Below are positions 1-7,945 of a DNA stretch of 54,397 nt, piece by piece. Where the stretch lies: assembly GCF_000734965.1 (NCBI RefSeq), contig NZ_JMTB01000036.1, forward strand, positions 1 through 54,397, written 5' to 3'. The notes below the pieces were generated by a model. The model was not told the origin of the DNA and did no database searches. It saw only the letters and a list, made by a program, of their open reading frames with translations. Origin of the DNA: Trabulsiella guamensis ATCC 49490 (GTDB lineage: Bacteria; Pseudomonadota; Gammaproteobacteria; Enterobacterales; Enterobacteriaceae). The first letter of the stretch is position 1, and every line of letters begins with the position of its first letter. A program made the translations under genes and the position numbers.

Positions 1-198
1 GATCCAGCCGTCATAACCGCCACAGGCAGTGATGACAGGTAAATCAGTCGCCTTGATAGCCGCCTTGACTTCAGCGAGGTTATCCACCAGCAATTTGCCG
101 TCAATTTCATAACCATCGAAACCCATTGCTTTGATATATTTAAATTTTTCAAGAATGGTCGCTGGGAAAAAAGATTGGTTCTGTGTTGCGATTTTCAT
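1..198 (-). CDS. ycjR: YcjR, 3-keto-glycoside 4-epimerase (partial, N-terminal 66 residues)
   Basis: Only the first 66 codons are present; the gene runs off the left edge of the window. The start is the ATG ending at 198. The visible part begins MKIATQNQSFF and contains FDGYEIDGKLLVDN, the first strands of a TIM-barrel sugar isomerase/epimerase of the AP endonuclease 2 type, and closely follows E. coli YcjR. In E. coli YcjR converts 3-keto-glucosides to 3-keto-gulosides, between the dehydrogenases YcjS and YcjQ. It follows ycjQ by 16 bases on the same strand, so it is co-transcribed. The metal-binding residues lie outside the window and cannot be checked. Confidence 0.9.
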   Translation of the reverse strand, partial: MKIATQNQSFFPATILEKFKYIKAMGFDGYEIDGKLLVDNLAEVKAAIKATDLPVITACGGYDGWI

Positions 199-214
199 TT
201 CTGCTCTCCGTAGC

Positions 215-1267
215 TTAAAACGTCACACCCATCTTGATGCTCAGTTCCGGATGTTGATCGACAAAGTTCATATAGCTTTCAGCACTGGACTGAAAGGTCA
301 CTACCGGATCGATTAAATCCTCACAGTTGAGATACCCGTTCATCAGCAATTCCCAGCAGGTCTCCTCGATGCGCTGCCGGTTCCAGCGCGGATAATCCGG
401 GTTTGGTTCGCTGCAGGCGCGGGAAAAAACAATCTTTGCATTGTTGAAATGGGCTTCACGCCCTAGGTTAAACCCTTCAGTAAAAGGTTTGGCAAACGCC
501 ACGTAAGAGATCGTTCCGCCGTAGGCCAGTCCGCGAAGCGCTGACTGTAATGCGTCCGCGAAGCCGCTGGTTTCGATAATGACGTCCGCCCCTTGTTTGC
601 CGGTGAGCTTTTTGATTTCCAGCCCAACGTCAGTGCCGACAGGATCCAGCCAGTAGTCAGCCCCATGACGGCAGGCAATCTCACCCCGGTGGGCAATGGG
701 ATCCACGCCAATCACCACGGAAGCGCCCGCCTTTTTTGCCAATTGAACCGCAATCTGGCCGATGGCGCCCAGCCCAACCACCACGACAAAATCGCCAACC
801 CGAACGTTTGCATCGCGCACGCCACTCATGGCGAACTGAGCCGGGTCATAGCAGACGGCGTTTTTCCAGCTCGCGCCCTGTGGCATTTTGCGAAGTTTGT
901 AGTTGTTCACCGCGTTAACAATGACTGTCTCCTGAAGGGGGCCATAGCAACAAACGCGATCCCCCGCACGGTAGTCAGTCACCGACGTGCCGCACTCAAT
1001 GATGTCGCCAACGATCATGTTACCGAGCTGGAATTTGCCGAATTCTATCCCCCGGGCGGTTCCCCTTTCACGCGGCGTAAACATCTGCCATTCGGCATTA
1101 AACTCTTCGTCGATAAACGGACTGGCAGCGCGAAAATCCACCACTTCAGTGCCATGCTTTGGCGCGCCATAACAGACCTGGATTTTGACTTCATGGGCCA
1201 TCACCGCACGGTCTTCATATTCCACCAGCGCGGCTACCCGTGGCGCTGTCGCAACTAACTTTTTCAT
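215..1267 (-). CDS. ycjQ: YcjQ, zinc-type medium-chain dehydrogenase (D-guloside 3-dehydrogenase)
   Basis: A full-length 350-residue medium-chain dehydrogenase/reductase. The N-terminal half is the GroES-like catalytic domain (roughly residues 1-140). The Rossmann domain follows, with the nucleotide-binding glycine motif VVGLGAIGQIAVQLA near residues 164-178 and an acidic residue after it (GVDP) suggesting NAD rather than NADP. E. coli YcjQ oxidises D-gulosides at C3 and works with the epimerase YcjR and the second dehydrogenase YcjS. The gene lies 16 bases upstream of ycjR and 29 bases downstream of ycjP in one operon. Function is transferred from E. coli; the substrate is not evident from sequence alone. 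Confidence 0.92.
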   Translation of the reverse strand: MKKLVATAPRVAALVEYEDRAVMAHEVKIQVCYGAPKHGTEVVDFRAASPFIDEEFNAEWQMFTPRERGTARGIEFGKFQLGNMIVGDIIECGTSVTDYRAGDRVCCYGPLQETVIVNAVNNYKLRKMPQGASWKNAVCYDPAQFAMSGVRDANVRVGDFVVVVGLGAIGQIAVQLAKKAGASVVIGVDPIAHRGEIACRHGADYWLDPVGTDVGLEIKKLTGKQGADVIIETSGFADALQSALRGLAYGGTISYVAFAKPFTEGFNLGREAHFNNAKIVFSRACSEPNPDYPRWNRQRIEETCWELLMNGYLNCEDLIDPVVTFQSSAESYMNFVDQHPELSIKMGVTF

Positions 1268-1296
1268 TACTGACTCCTTGTTAATAACTGACTGCC

Positions 1297-2139
1297 CTAG
1301 CCTTTAACGCCGCCAGCAGTCAAACCACTTTTAATAAATCGTTCCGACAGCGCGTACATCACGACCACGGGTAACGCAGTTACCAGCGATGCCGCCATCA
1401 TGCGGCCCCAGATATAGTCTGGTGTGCTAAAAAGCGTATTCAGCCCAACGGGTAGGGTGAAATGACTGGCGCTGGAGAGAAAAATTGACGCGAAAAGGTA
1501 GTCATTCCACGCCACCATGAAGCAGTAGACAAAGACCGAGACCAGACCTGAGATCGCCAGCGGAACAGTGATACGGAAGATGATTTGCAGTCGGTTCAGA
1601 CCGTCCATCATTGCCGCTTCTTCTATCTCATCCGGGATGGTGTCAAAGTAGCTGCGCAGCATAAAAATCGCCGTTGGCAGGGTTTGGGTGACCATGGTGA
1701 TAATCAGCGCCAGTTCGGTGTCGTAGATTCCAAGCGCGGTGATGATTTTGAACAACGGTACCACCAGCAAAATCCCGGAGAACATGTAGACGCTGTAAAA
1801 ACTGGCGTTAATCATTGAGCGCCCTTTAAAACGCAGCTTCGACAACGCGTACGCCCCCAGCGTCCCAAGAAATACCGCAATCACCGAAGCGGTCAGTGAA
1901 ACCACCATGCTATTGCTGAAATAGTCGACGAACGGAAAGATCTGCGGATTAAAGATGTCGATGTAGTGCTGAAAGGTCCACGATTGCGGCAGTATCGTCG
2001 GATGCAGCGAGATCGCCTCTTTCGCACTTTTGAATGACGTCACTAACATCATAAAAAACGGGAATAGCGTTACGACTAAGAACAACGACAGCCCAAGATA
2101 AAAACTCACGCGATTGAGAATGCTTTTACTTGTGGCCAT
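1297..2139 (-). CDS. ycjP: YcjP, ABC sugar transporter inner-membrane permease
   Basis: A 280-residue integral membrane permease of the MalG type, with about six hydrophobic segments. The cytoplasmic EAA loop that docks the ATPase is seen as EEAAMMDGLNRLQIIFRITVP near residues 188-208. It pairs with YcjO, and the start overlaps the end of ycjO by 14 bases, implying translational coupling. YcjN is the matching binding protein. The ATPase subunit (YcjV in E. coli) is not in the window and would lie further left. The transported compound is probably a glucoside or glucosylglycerate, inferred from the neighbouring enzymes and not from the permease. Confidence 0.93.
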   Translation of the reverse strand: MATSKSILNRVSFYLGLSLFLVVTLFPFFMMLVTSFKSAKEAISLHPTILPQSWTFQHYIDIFNPQIFPFVDYFSNSMVVSLTASVIAVFLGTLGAYALSKLRFKGRSMINASFYSVYMFSGILLVVPLFKIITALGIYDTELALIITMVTQTLPTAIFMLRSYFDTIPDEIEEAAMMDGLNRLQIIFRITVPLAISGLVSVFVYCFMVAWNDYLFASIFLSSASHFTLPVGLNTLFSTPDYIWGRMMAASLVTALPVVVMYALSERFIKSGLTAGGVKG

Positions 2140-3007
2140 TGAGATTTATCCTTTTTCTGGTCAGCAAAATGACGGCAAAAATGATCGCAAATAACACCAC
2201 TGAAATAGCGGCAGCCTTACCAAGATCATTGAAAGCAAAAGCCGTTTTGTAGAGGTAAACGCCGAGAATATCGACCTTCGTGGTGAGCAAATAAACATCA
2301 GCAAACATGTAGAACATCCAGATGGTCCGCAGGGTGACCACGGTTGCCAGTACGGGCAAAATCGCCGGCAACGTAACAATACGAAAGCGCTGCCAGCTAT
2401 TTGCGCCGTCCATTTCTGCTGCTTCATACAGCGACTTATCGATAGTCTGTAAAATCGCCAGAAAAGAAATGAAGGCGTAGGGGAAATAGCGCCAGATGGC
2501 GAAAAGCACGACCAGCACAAAACTGCTACTGGGGTTGTCAAACCACAGCGGTGCCTGCTCATAGACGTGCAGTAAATCCACACCAAGATAATTCACAATG
2601 CCGTAGCCGTTGTTGAACATGTACTTCCAGGCGAACACCAGTGATATCGAGGGTGTCACGTAAGACAGTATCACCAGTGATCGTGCCGTTTTACGCAAGC
2701 GAAACTCGCGGTTAAAGAAAATGGCAGTCGCCAGCCCCAGTCCCGTACTACCCGCCACCACCAGCGCGGTATACCAGAACGTCATCCACAGCGAATGCCA
2801 GAATGCGGCATCACTCAGAATACGCTTGTAATTTTCAATGCCAACGAACGTGGCGCTGATGCGTGGATTCAGCGGCAAACGTAAAAAACTGATTTCTATA
2901 TTGGAGATCATTGGCCATGCCACCAGGCCTCCCAGCAATAGCAAGCTGGGAGCCAGCAGCAGCATGGCGAACGACAACTCTGAATGAGCAGAAAACCACC
3001 TTTTCAT
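2126..3007 (-). CDS. ycjO: YcjO, ABC sugar transporter inner-membrane permease
   Basis: A 293-residue MalF-type permease with a cytoplasmic N-terminus followed by a first membrane span (SFAMLLLAPSLLLLGGLVAW), further spans, and an EAA loop at EAAEMDGANSWQRFRIVTLP near residues 195-215. It forms the heterodimeric membrane channel with YcjP. Its 3' end overlaps ycjP by 14 bases, and the upstream binding-protein gene ycjN ends 24 bases before it. The order binding protein, permease, permease is standard for carbohydrate-uptake family 1 systems. Confidence 0.93.
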   Translation of the reverse strand: MKRWFSAHSELSFAMLLLAPSLLLLGGLVAWPMISNIEISFLRLPLNPRISATFVGIENYKRILSDAAFWHSLWMTFWYTALVVAGSTGLGLATAIFFNREFRLRKTARSLVILSYVTPSISLVFAWKYMFNNGYGIVNYLGVDLLHVYEQAPLWFDNPSSSFVLVVLFAIWRYFPYAFISFLAILQTIDKSLYEAAEMDGANSWQRFRIVTLPAILPVLATVVTLRTIWMFYMFADVYLLTTKVDILGVYLYKTAFAFNDLGKAAAISVVLFAIIFAVILLTRKRINLNGHK

Positions 3008-3031
3008 AATTCCCTTCGCGGTGCGCTCCCG

Positions 3032-4321
3032 TTATTGCGCCATCAGTTCGGCCAGACGCCGCTGACTGTCGCTTAAGGTGGTGACAAGATCCTGCTGACC
3101 CACGGTGACGTTGTGCACCATCGTACTGATAACGCCGGAACCTGTGACGTCGCCCATTCGGGCAAAGTTTTTGTCGCCCACCGCGCCAAAGACCTGGATA
3201 TTGGGAAATTGAGCGATCAATTCGTAGGGAAGTTGGTCAAACGCCTTAATGACGTCGTTCTCTTTCCAGGTGTCCGTTTCCACTACCCGCTTGTTAACCG
3301 GTAGGGCCGCAGCGGGTGACATCATTACCCAATCCGCGGCGTTCTGTGCCTGTTCCATCCAGGTAACAAATTTCTCAGCGGCCTGCGTTTCGTCCACGGT
3401 CTGGCCTGAAGTGATCGTCAGAGACGTCACCATGCCATAGACCGCAGAAGAGGTCTCTGTAGGCACCACAAATCCCAACTTCGCAGGATCCCCCTCTTTG
3501 AACACGGCCGGCAGAATGTAGGTCGAGTACATCGCCATGGGCGCCGTACCGTTCATAAAGGCGTCCTTAATTTCCATAACATCGTTGGAGCCAGGCATGG
3601 TGGTTGCTGCCAGTTCACGGTAAAACGCCAGCGCGCGGGTCATTTCCGGGGTGTTGATGCCCACGCGCCCCTGCGCGTCAAAGACATTCGCACCGCCGGA
3701 AAGTGCAAATTGTGAGAAAGCCTGCTCGGTCATGACACTTTCTGCGGTCGGCAGCGCAATGCCATATTGTTTGTTCGCCGGGTTGCTCAGCACCTGACTG
3801 GTATGCAGTAATTGCTGCCAGTTATGCGGCTCCTGCAGGCCCGCCGCGGCCAGCGCGTCCTTCTTGTACCAGATACCGGAAAGCCAGGCGCTAATGGGTA
3901 CCCCCGTCCATGAAGTACCATCTTCTGTGCGCACCACACGTAAAATGCCATCGTAGAAGGTGTTTTCTCCCACCGCGTTGATAGCCTCACTGATGGCCTT
4001 ACGATCCAGCAGTTGCTCTTTATCCATCACCCTGGCGTAGTCATGGCTCACTTCAATCACTTCCGGCAGCGCCCCGGTCCGCGCCAGGGTGATGACTTTC
4101 GTGTTGTAGGCATCTTCTTCCACGGGTACCTGTTTCACCTTGATGGAAGGATTCTCCTTTTCGAAACGGGTAATCAGTTGCGTGATCACCGCCTGACGCT
4201 CCTGCTCAACTGAGGAATGCATGAATTCAATTGTCACAGAAGCAGATTTGTCATCCTTACATCCTGACAACAGGGCGCACGAAACCAGTACTGAGACCAG
4301 TACTTTATTTGGCATTTTCAT
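3032..4321 (-). CDS. ycjN: YcjN, ABC transporter sugar-binding lipoprotein
   Basis: A 429-residue extracellular solute-binding protein (family 1). The signal peptide MKMPNKVLVSVLVSCALLSGC ends in a lipobox (LLSG followed by Cys at residue 21), so the mature protein should be lipid-anchored. The residue after the Cys is Lys, not Asp, which does not block Lol transport to the outer membrane. Full length argues for function. It lies 14 bases after ycjM and precedes its two permease genes. The start is placed at the first ATG, preceded by AAGGA nine bases upstream. It most likely delivers a glucoside to YcjO/YcjP; the true ligand is unknown. Confidence 0.93.
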   Translation of the reverse strand: MKMPNKVLVSVLVSCALLSGCKDDKSASVTIEFMHSSVEQERQAVITQLITRFEKENPSIKVKQVPVEEDAYNTKVITLARTGALPEVIEVSHDYARVMDKEQLLDRKAISEAINAVGENTFYDGILRVVRTEDGTSWTGVPISAWLSGIWYKKDALAAAGLQEPHNWQQLLHTSQVLSNPANKQYGIALPTAESVMTEQAFSQFALSGGANVFDAQGRVGINTPEMTRALAFYRELAATTMPGSNDVMEIKDAFMNGTAPMAMYSTYILPAVFKEGDPAKLGFVVPTETSSAVYGMVTSLTITSGQTVDETQAAEKFVTWMEQAQNAADWVMMSPAAALPVNKRVVETDTWKENDVIKAFDQLPYELIAQFPNIQVFGAVGDKNFARMGDVTGSGVISTMVHNVTVGQQDLVTTLSDSQRRLAELMAQ

Positions 4322-4335
4322 GATTTATTATCCTT

Positions 4336-6021
4336 TTAGTTTTCTGTAATCCACATTACCTGCCATGGCTGCAGGGTTAGAGTTTTCTTGTGAATAAGCG
4401 TATCCGTTATAATGTCTCTGCCACATTTTATTTCTGAGTCCAGATTGCAGCATGACGAACTAAAATTAAACAACGCCGTGAGACGCTCGCCTTCGTCAGT
4501 AACGCGGTTTATTTTCAACACCGAATCATTCGGGCATTCAAAAATAGCCTCAGCGTCGGGATGAAACACTTTGTGTTGACGTCGAAGAGTGATCAATTTC
4601 ACCATCTCATTATAAATCGCATGACGCAGGTGAGCTGACGCCTCAAGCTCATGCGCAATTTCTTCACTATTAAGCTTTGTACGATTAATTGCACGATTAT
4701 AACCGAGTCGTTTAACTGCCTCATGATCGTTACGGGAACCAAGAAGACTTTGAATATAAATGGCTGGCACACCTGGGAATGTTAATAAAAGTGCATGAGC
4801 AAGTATGAACTTAGCGATTATCTGTTCATTGCCGTCGTTTTTCTGGCTCAGCGCATCAAGATAAGTAACATTGACTTCATATGGACTTCGGGTGCCATCA
4901 GGATTATTCTTCCAGCTAATTAACGCACCTTCACTTTGTAACGTATCTACCAGGTCAAGAATATCTTGCTCCGGTAAAAGTCCACGTAACGGATTCAGAC
5001 CAATACCATCATGGGAGGCGAGAAAATTAAACCATGTAGTTTTTTTTGAAGGTAGCTTTAACCCCTGCGCCCAGTGGCACAGAGTTTGCACATTACCACA
5101 ATGCATGGCATGGAGTATCAGTGGCGGCAATGAAAACTGATAGACCATCTGCGCCTCGTTGTACCCATTACCATAATAGGCAATATTGTCTTTATGCGGC
5201 ACGTTAGTCTCTGTAATGATGACCGTGCCGGGCGCGACAACGTCAACAATCGCGCGGAATATCTGGATAAGCTGGTGAGTTTTTTCCAGATGAAGACAGC
5301 TCGTGCCTGGTGTTTTCCACATGAAGCCAACGGCATCAAGACGGATGTAATCCGCGCCTTCTTTCAGGTAACGAAGCAGTACGTCAACCATGGCGATAAA
5401 CACATTGGGAGAGGCAAAGTTAAGGTCTATCTGATCCTCGCTGAACGTTGTCCACAAATAACGCACTTCACCCGTATGCAGAGTAAACGGAGTCAAAAGT
5501 GGTAATGCACGCGGGCGAGTAACGGCTGATAAATCCGTTGAGGGATCAACCGCGATAAAAAAATCCTCATAGCCAGTTTGTTGCTGTAAATAATTAGCGA
5601 ACCATTTACTCTTCGCAGACATATGATTGCAAACAAAATCGAACATGAGTTTCGTCGATTTTTTTAGATTCGCAATATCATGCCATGTTCCCATTTCAGG
5701 ATCGACACTGTGGTAATCTACAACTGAAAAACCATCATCTGACGACCAGGGGTAAAACGGAAGTAAGTGGGTGTGTGAAAAAAACGCCCCCAGCCACCGA
5801 TTAAAGAATCGTGTAAGAGCAGGAATCCCCTTCCCTTGTGAATCAAAAAACTGGTCGGCATACGTTATTAATACAACATCACTCTCATCCCATTCTTTTT
5901 TTCGGGCTGAAAGATTTAACGATTGCGCATCATCTATTTGCTGTTGAAGTATTTTAAAATGTGTGGCGGAAAATGTATTTCCATACACACCGCGAATTAA
6001 ATCATTAATTTTGGCTCTCAT
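4336..6021 (-). CDS. ycjM: YcjM, glucosylglycerate phosphorylase (GH13 family)
   Basis: A GH13 subfamily 18 (sucrose-phosphorylase-like) enzyme. The E. coli ortholog phosphorolyses 2-O-alpha-glucosyl-D-glycerate to glucose 1-phosphate and glycerate. The nucleophile region YIRLDAVGFMWK, the acid/base region IITETNVPHKDN and the later FLASHDGIGL block are all present. The ATG at 6021 is chosen although the frame stays open to 6084. It has GGAAAG six bases upstream, gives 561 residues (E. coli 559), and the longer version would run through the promoter at 6056-6084. The gene, especially its 5' half, looks richer in A and T than its neighbours. It is the first gene of the ycjMNOPQR operon. Confidence 0.92.
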   Translation of the reverse strand: MRAKINDLIRGVYGNTFSATHFKILQQQIDDAQSLNLSARKKEWDESDVVLITYADQFFDSQGKGIPALTRFFNRWLGAFFSHTHLLPFYPWSSDDGFSVVDYHSVDPEMGTWHDIANLKKSTKLMFDFVCNHMSAKSKWFANYLQQQTGYEDFFIAVDPSTDLSAVTRPRALPLLTPFTLHTGEVRYLWTTFSEDQIDLNFASPNVFIAMVDVLLRYLKEGADYIRLDAVGFMWKTPGTSCLHLEKTHQLIQIFRAIVDVVAPGTVIITETNVPHKDNIAYYGNGYNEAQMVYQFSLPPLILHAMHCGNVQTLCHWAQGLKLPSKKTTWFNFLASHDGIGLNPLRGLLPEQDILDLVDTLQSEGALISWKNNPDGTRSPYEVNVTYLDALSQKNDGNEQIIAKFILAHALLLTFPGVPAIYIQSLLGSRNDHEAVKRLGYNRAINRTKLNSEEIAHELEASAHLRHAIYNEMVKLITLRRQHKVFHPDAEAIFECPNDSVLKINRVTDEGERLTALFNFSSSCCNLDSEIKCGRDIITDTLIHKKTLTLQPWQVMWITEN

Positions 6022-6055
6022 TTGACTTTCCATGGTAGCGGTCCCACGAAAAGGG

Positions 6056-6084
6056 AATTTACTCCCATGGAATTTTACTGTCAA
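6056..6084 (-). promoter_or_regulatory. Sigma-70 promoter of ycjM with candidate LacI-family operator
   Basis: On the minus strand TTGACA (6084-6079) is separated by exactly 17 bases from TAAATT (6061-6056), close to the sigma-70 consensus, giving a predicted transcript start about 28 bases before the ycjM ATG. Overlapping the -10 element is the imperfect palindrome GGGAGTAAATTCCC (6067-6054), shaped like a LacI-family operator. In E. coli the ycj genes are controlled by the LacI-type regulator YcjW, encoded at the far end of the operon and outside this window. The promoter is read directly; the operator assignment is inference. Confidence 0.65.
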
Positions 6085-6097
6085 CGTTCAACCGATG

Positions 6098-6143
6098 AAA
6101 AAAAGATATAGCAAGGCAGCTCAATTCATTATTGTGAGCTGCC
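6098..6143 (-). terminator. Probable terminator of the psp operon
   Basis: A nine-base-pair perfect inverted repeat (GGCAGCTCA at 6115-6123 with TGAGCTGCC at 6135-6143) lies 55 bases after the pspD stop. On the minus strand it is followed, about ten bases later, by a run of seven T (6104-6098). It separates psp transcription from the ycjM promoter. The gap between stem and T-run makes it a less than ideal intrinsic terminator. Confidence 0.6.
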
Positions 6144-6197
6144 GCAAAGATCGCAGGAAAGGCTATAAATGGCGTTAACAGGATGTCAGAGGATCCA

Positions 6198-6428
6198 CTA
6201 TCCCCTGCTATCAGAGAAATAACGACGCGAAAAACGACTGGCGGCTTTCCTTAGCAACGGCTCCAGCGCAACTGCCAGCAGTAGCTTCACCGGACGGCGG
6301 GCGACCGATTTCACCGCCCAGCCCGCCAGACCACCGGGACCATAACGTAGCGCGGTCAGCAGTACCAGTTTCCCGGCGATTTTGATGCCGGGTTTCACTT
6401 TCTGCCCTGCCTGTTGCCATTTATTCAT
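6198..6428 (-). CDS. pspD: PspD, phage-shock protein D
   Basis: A small basic protein of 76 residues matching E. coli PspD (73 residues): [12 protein letters not shown], then [28 protein letters not shown] and a C-terminal region rich in Arg and Leu. It is a peripheral inner-membrane protein of unclear function in the phage-shock response. The frame opens at 6446, but the ATG at 6428 is preferred because GAGG lies six bases before it and it matches the E. coli N-terminus. It is the last gene of the psp operon here; the pspE rhodanese gene that follows in E. coli is absent. Confidence 0.88.
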   Translation of the reverse strand: MNKWQQAGQKVKPGIKIAGKLVLLTALRYGPGGLAGWAVKSVARRPVKLLLAVALEPLLRKAASRFSRRYFSDSRG

Positions 6429-6461
6429 TGCTCGCCTCATGTTCATTAAAGCTAAAAGACG

Positions 6462-6821
6462 TTAAAGCTGACGAAAGCGACTGCGTAACGTGAAGGTATC
6501 GGACGTCACGTAGCGTTCTATTTCGCGCAAGCGCTGTTCACCTGCGGCCAGTTCGTCATCCACCGTGTCCAGCAGATCGCCGCTGGACGGCTGTTTTTCG
6601 CCATATAACGCATCGTCCGGCATCGGATCGAGCGCAAAGGACAGAACGATGTAGGCGACGATCACAAAGAAGAACAGACCAAACAGCATCGCCAGTACCG
6701 TGATAAGGCGGATCAGTTTGACCGGGACGTCCAGATATTGCGCGATCCCGGCACAGACGCCTTTCACCATGCCCTGCTGCGGAATACGCCACAGCTTTTT
6801 GTTCAGATCCAGTCCAGCCAT
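6462..6821 (-). CDS. pspC: PspC, phage-shock membrane sensor
   Basis: A 119-residue protein with the PspC domain (residues about 8-65, including GMVKGVCAGIAQYLDVPVKLIRL). A transmembrane span follows (VLAMLFGLFFFVIVAYIVLSFAL). The C-terminal tail is charged and leucine-containing (DTVDDELAAGEQRLREIERYV), where E. coli PspC contacts PspA. With PspB it senses inner-membrane stress and releases PspF from PspA inhibition. Its start overlaps the pspB stop by one base, so translation is coupled. Confidence 0.95.
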   Translation of the reverse strand: MAGLDLNKKLWRIPQQGMVKGVCAGIAQYLDVPVKLIRLITVLAMLFGLFFFVIVAYIVLSFALDPMPDDALYGEKQPSSGDLLDTVDDELAAGEQRLREIERYVTSDTFTLRSRFRQL

Positions 6822-7045
6822 TATTTTTCTCTCCAGTTCGGGTGCTCAGCGTCAAGAATCGCTTCCAGCGCCTGAATACGCTCGCGCATGCGTTTCGCTT
6901 CGTCCGTCAGTTGCAACAACCGTTGCTGTTCACTTTGCGCCAGCCCACCATTTTTGGAACGGTTGCTGTAATGCAGCCACAGCCACACGGGCAGGACAAA
7001 CAGCACAAACAGGGTCAACGGGATAGCAAGAAAAAGCGCGCTCAT
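6821..7045 (-). CDS. pspB: PspB, phage-shock membrane protein
   Basis: A 74-residue protein with one N-terminal membrane helix (ALFLAIPLTLFVLFVLPVWLWLHY). An amphipathic cytoplasmic region rich in Gln, Glu and Arg (SEQQRLLQLTDEAKRMRERIQALEAILD) is likely coiled coil. PspB works with PspC to recruit PspA to the stressed membrane. The gene lies 64 bases after pspA, and that gap holds a strong palindrome that may lower expression of pspBCD relative to pspA. Length equals the E. coli protein. Confidence 0.95.
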   Translation of the reverse strand: MSALFLAIPLTLFVLFVLPVWLWLHYSNRSKNGGLAQSEQQRLLQLTDEAKRMRERIQALEAILDAEHPNWREK

Positions 7046-7067
7046 ATGTACTCCTTACAGATGATGC

Positions 7068-7091
7068 GATGGCACCGGAGCCGGTGCCATC
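7068..7091. repeat. 24-base perfect palindrome between pspA and pspB
   Basis: Eleven-base arms (7068-7078 and 7081-7091) form an uninterrupted perfect palindrome, giving a very stable GC-rich stem in the pspA-pspB intercistronic RNA. On the minus strand the flanking bases begin TGCCGGATGGC, which resembles the head of an enterobacterial REP element. A likely role is transcript processing, stabilisation of pspA mRNA, or partial termination. There is no T-run, so full termination is unlikely. Confidence 0.7.
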
Positions 7092-7109
7092 CGGCAAATT
7101 GTGTTTTTA

Positions 7110-7778
7110 TTATTGATCGTTCTGTTTCATTTTGGCTTTCAGTTCAGCCAGTTGTACGCTGATTTCATCATCTGCTTTCAGTTCGGCAAACTGCTGGTCG
7201 AGCGTTTTCTGCTTGCCAAAACTGTGGCTCTCGGCTTCCGCTTCCATATGATCGATGCGACGTTCAAAGGATTCGAAACGCGCCATTGCTTCATCCAGCT
7301 TGCCGCTGTCCAGTTGACGACGCACGTCGCGGGAAGAACTGGCCGCCTGATGACGCAGCATCAGCGCCTGCTGGCGTGAACGGGTTTCGCTGAGTTTGTT
7401 CTCAAGCTCGGCGATCTCTTTTTTCATGCGGGTTAACGTTTCGTCAACCAGCGTAATTTCATGCTCCAGCGAGCTGATCAGATCCGTCAGTTTCTGCTTC
7501 TCAATCAAAGCGGAACGCGCCAGATCTTCTTTCTCTTTACGCAACGCCAGTTCGGCTTTTTCCTGCCATTCGGTCTGCTGGGCAGTCGCCAGCTCAACGC
7601 GACGGGTCAGTTGTTTCTTTTCTGCCAGCGCACGGGCGGAGGTGGAACGCACTTCCACCAGCGTATCTTCCATTTCCTGAATCATCAGACGCACCAGCTT
7701 CTGCGGATCTTCCGCTTTCTCAAGCAGCGAATTGATGTTGGCGTTCACGATGTCGGCAAAACGAGAAAAAATACCCAT
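7110..7778 (-). CDS. pspA: PspA, phage-shock effector and inhibitor of PspF
   Basis: A 222-residue PspA/IM30 (ESCRT-III-like) protein, the same length as E. coli PspA. It starts [15 protein letters not shown], the amphipathic membrane-binding helix. Long coiled-coil helices follow, including [21 protein letters not shown] and the [33 protein letters not shown] segment. PspA binds and inhibits PspF in unstressed cells and polymerises on damaged inner membrane to limit proton leakage. The open frame extends to 7835, but the ATG at 7778 is the conserved start and lies downstream of the sigma-54 promoter. First gene of pspABCD. Confidence 0.97.
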   Translation of the reverse strand: MGIFSRFADIVNANINSLLEKAEDPQKLVRLMIQEMEDTLVEVRSTSARALAEKKQLTRRVELATAQQTEWQEKAELALRKEKEDLARSALIEKQKLTDLISSLEHEITLVDETLTRMKKEIAELENKLSETRSRQQALMLRHQAASSSRDVRRQLDSGKLDEAMARFESFERRIDHMEAEAESHSFGKQKTLDQQFAELKADDEISVQLAELKAKMKQNDQ

Positions 7779-7830
7779 AATTACAATCCTCACAGTTCTG
7801 TTATCGGGCAAGGCCCTGCTGACTGAGTAA

Positions 7831-7847
7831 TACAAATCGCGTGCCAG
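7831..7847 (-). promoter_or_regulatory. Sigma-54 promoter of pspA
   Basis: The minus strand reads CTGGCACGCGATTTGTA from 7847 to 7831. It has the GG at -24 and a TTGTA -12 element with the usual spacing, nearly identical to the E. coli pspA sigma-54 promoter. Transcription should begin near 7820. It requires the enhancer-binding protein PspF, encoded divergently just upstream. Confidence 0.88.
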
Positions 7848-7871
7848 TTTTTTATCTTGTTGATTTTAAAT

Positions 7872-7884
7872 GAACTGATTGATA
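7872..7884 (-). promoter_or_regulatory. Candidate IHF site between pspA promoter and pspF
   Basis: The minus strand reads TATCAATCAGTTC, one mismatch from the IHF consensus WATCAANNNNTTR. It lies about 30 bases upstream of the -24 element in an AT-rich stretch. E. coli uses IHF here to bend DNA so that PspF bound upstream reaches the sigma-54 polymerase. The PspF upstream activating sequences should lie at about 7885-7940, overlapping the pspF promoter, but I cannot delimit them. Confidence 0.45.
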
Positions 7885-7945
7885 TTTATTCAGCAAGGAA
7901 TTACAGTAGCCTGGTGAATCACACCAACAAATGGTTAATTTCATC

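Noticed and set aside
1-10. Window begins with GATCC, a restriction-site end, suggesting a clone junction
   Set aside because: The bases are the natural continuation of ycjR codons (Gly-Trp-Ile) as in E. coli, so no artificial junction is needed.
593-1258. 221-codon plus-strand open frame opposite ycjQ
   Set aside because: Antisense shadow of ycjQ; the ycjQ reading has a clear Rossmann motif.
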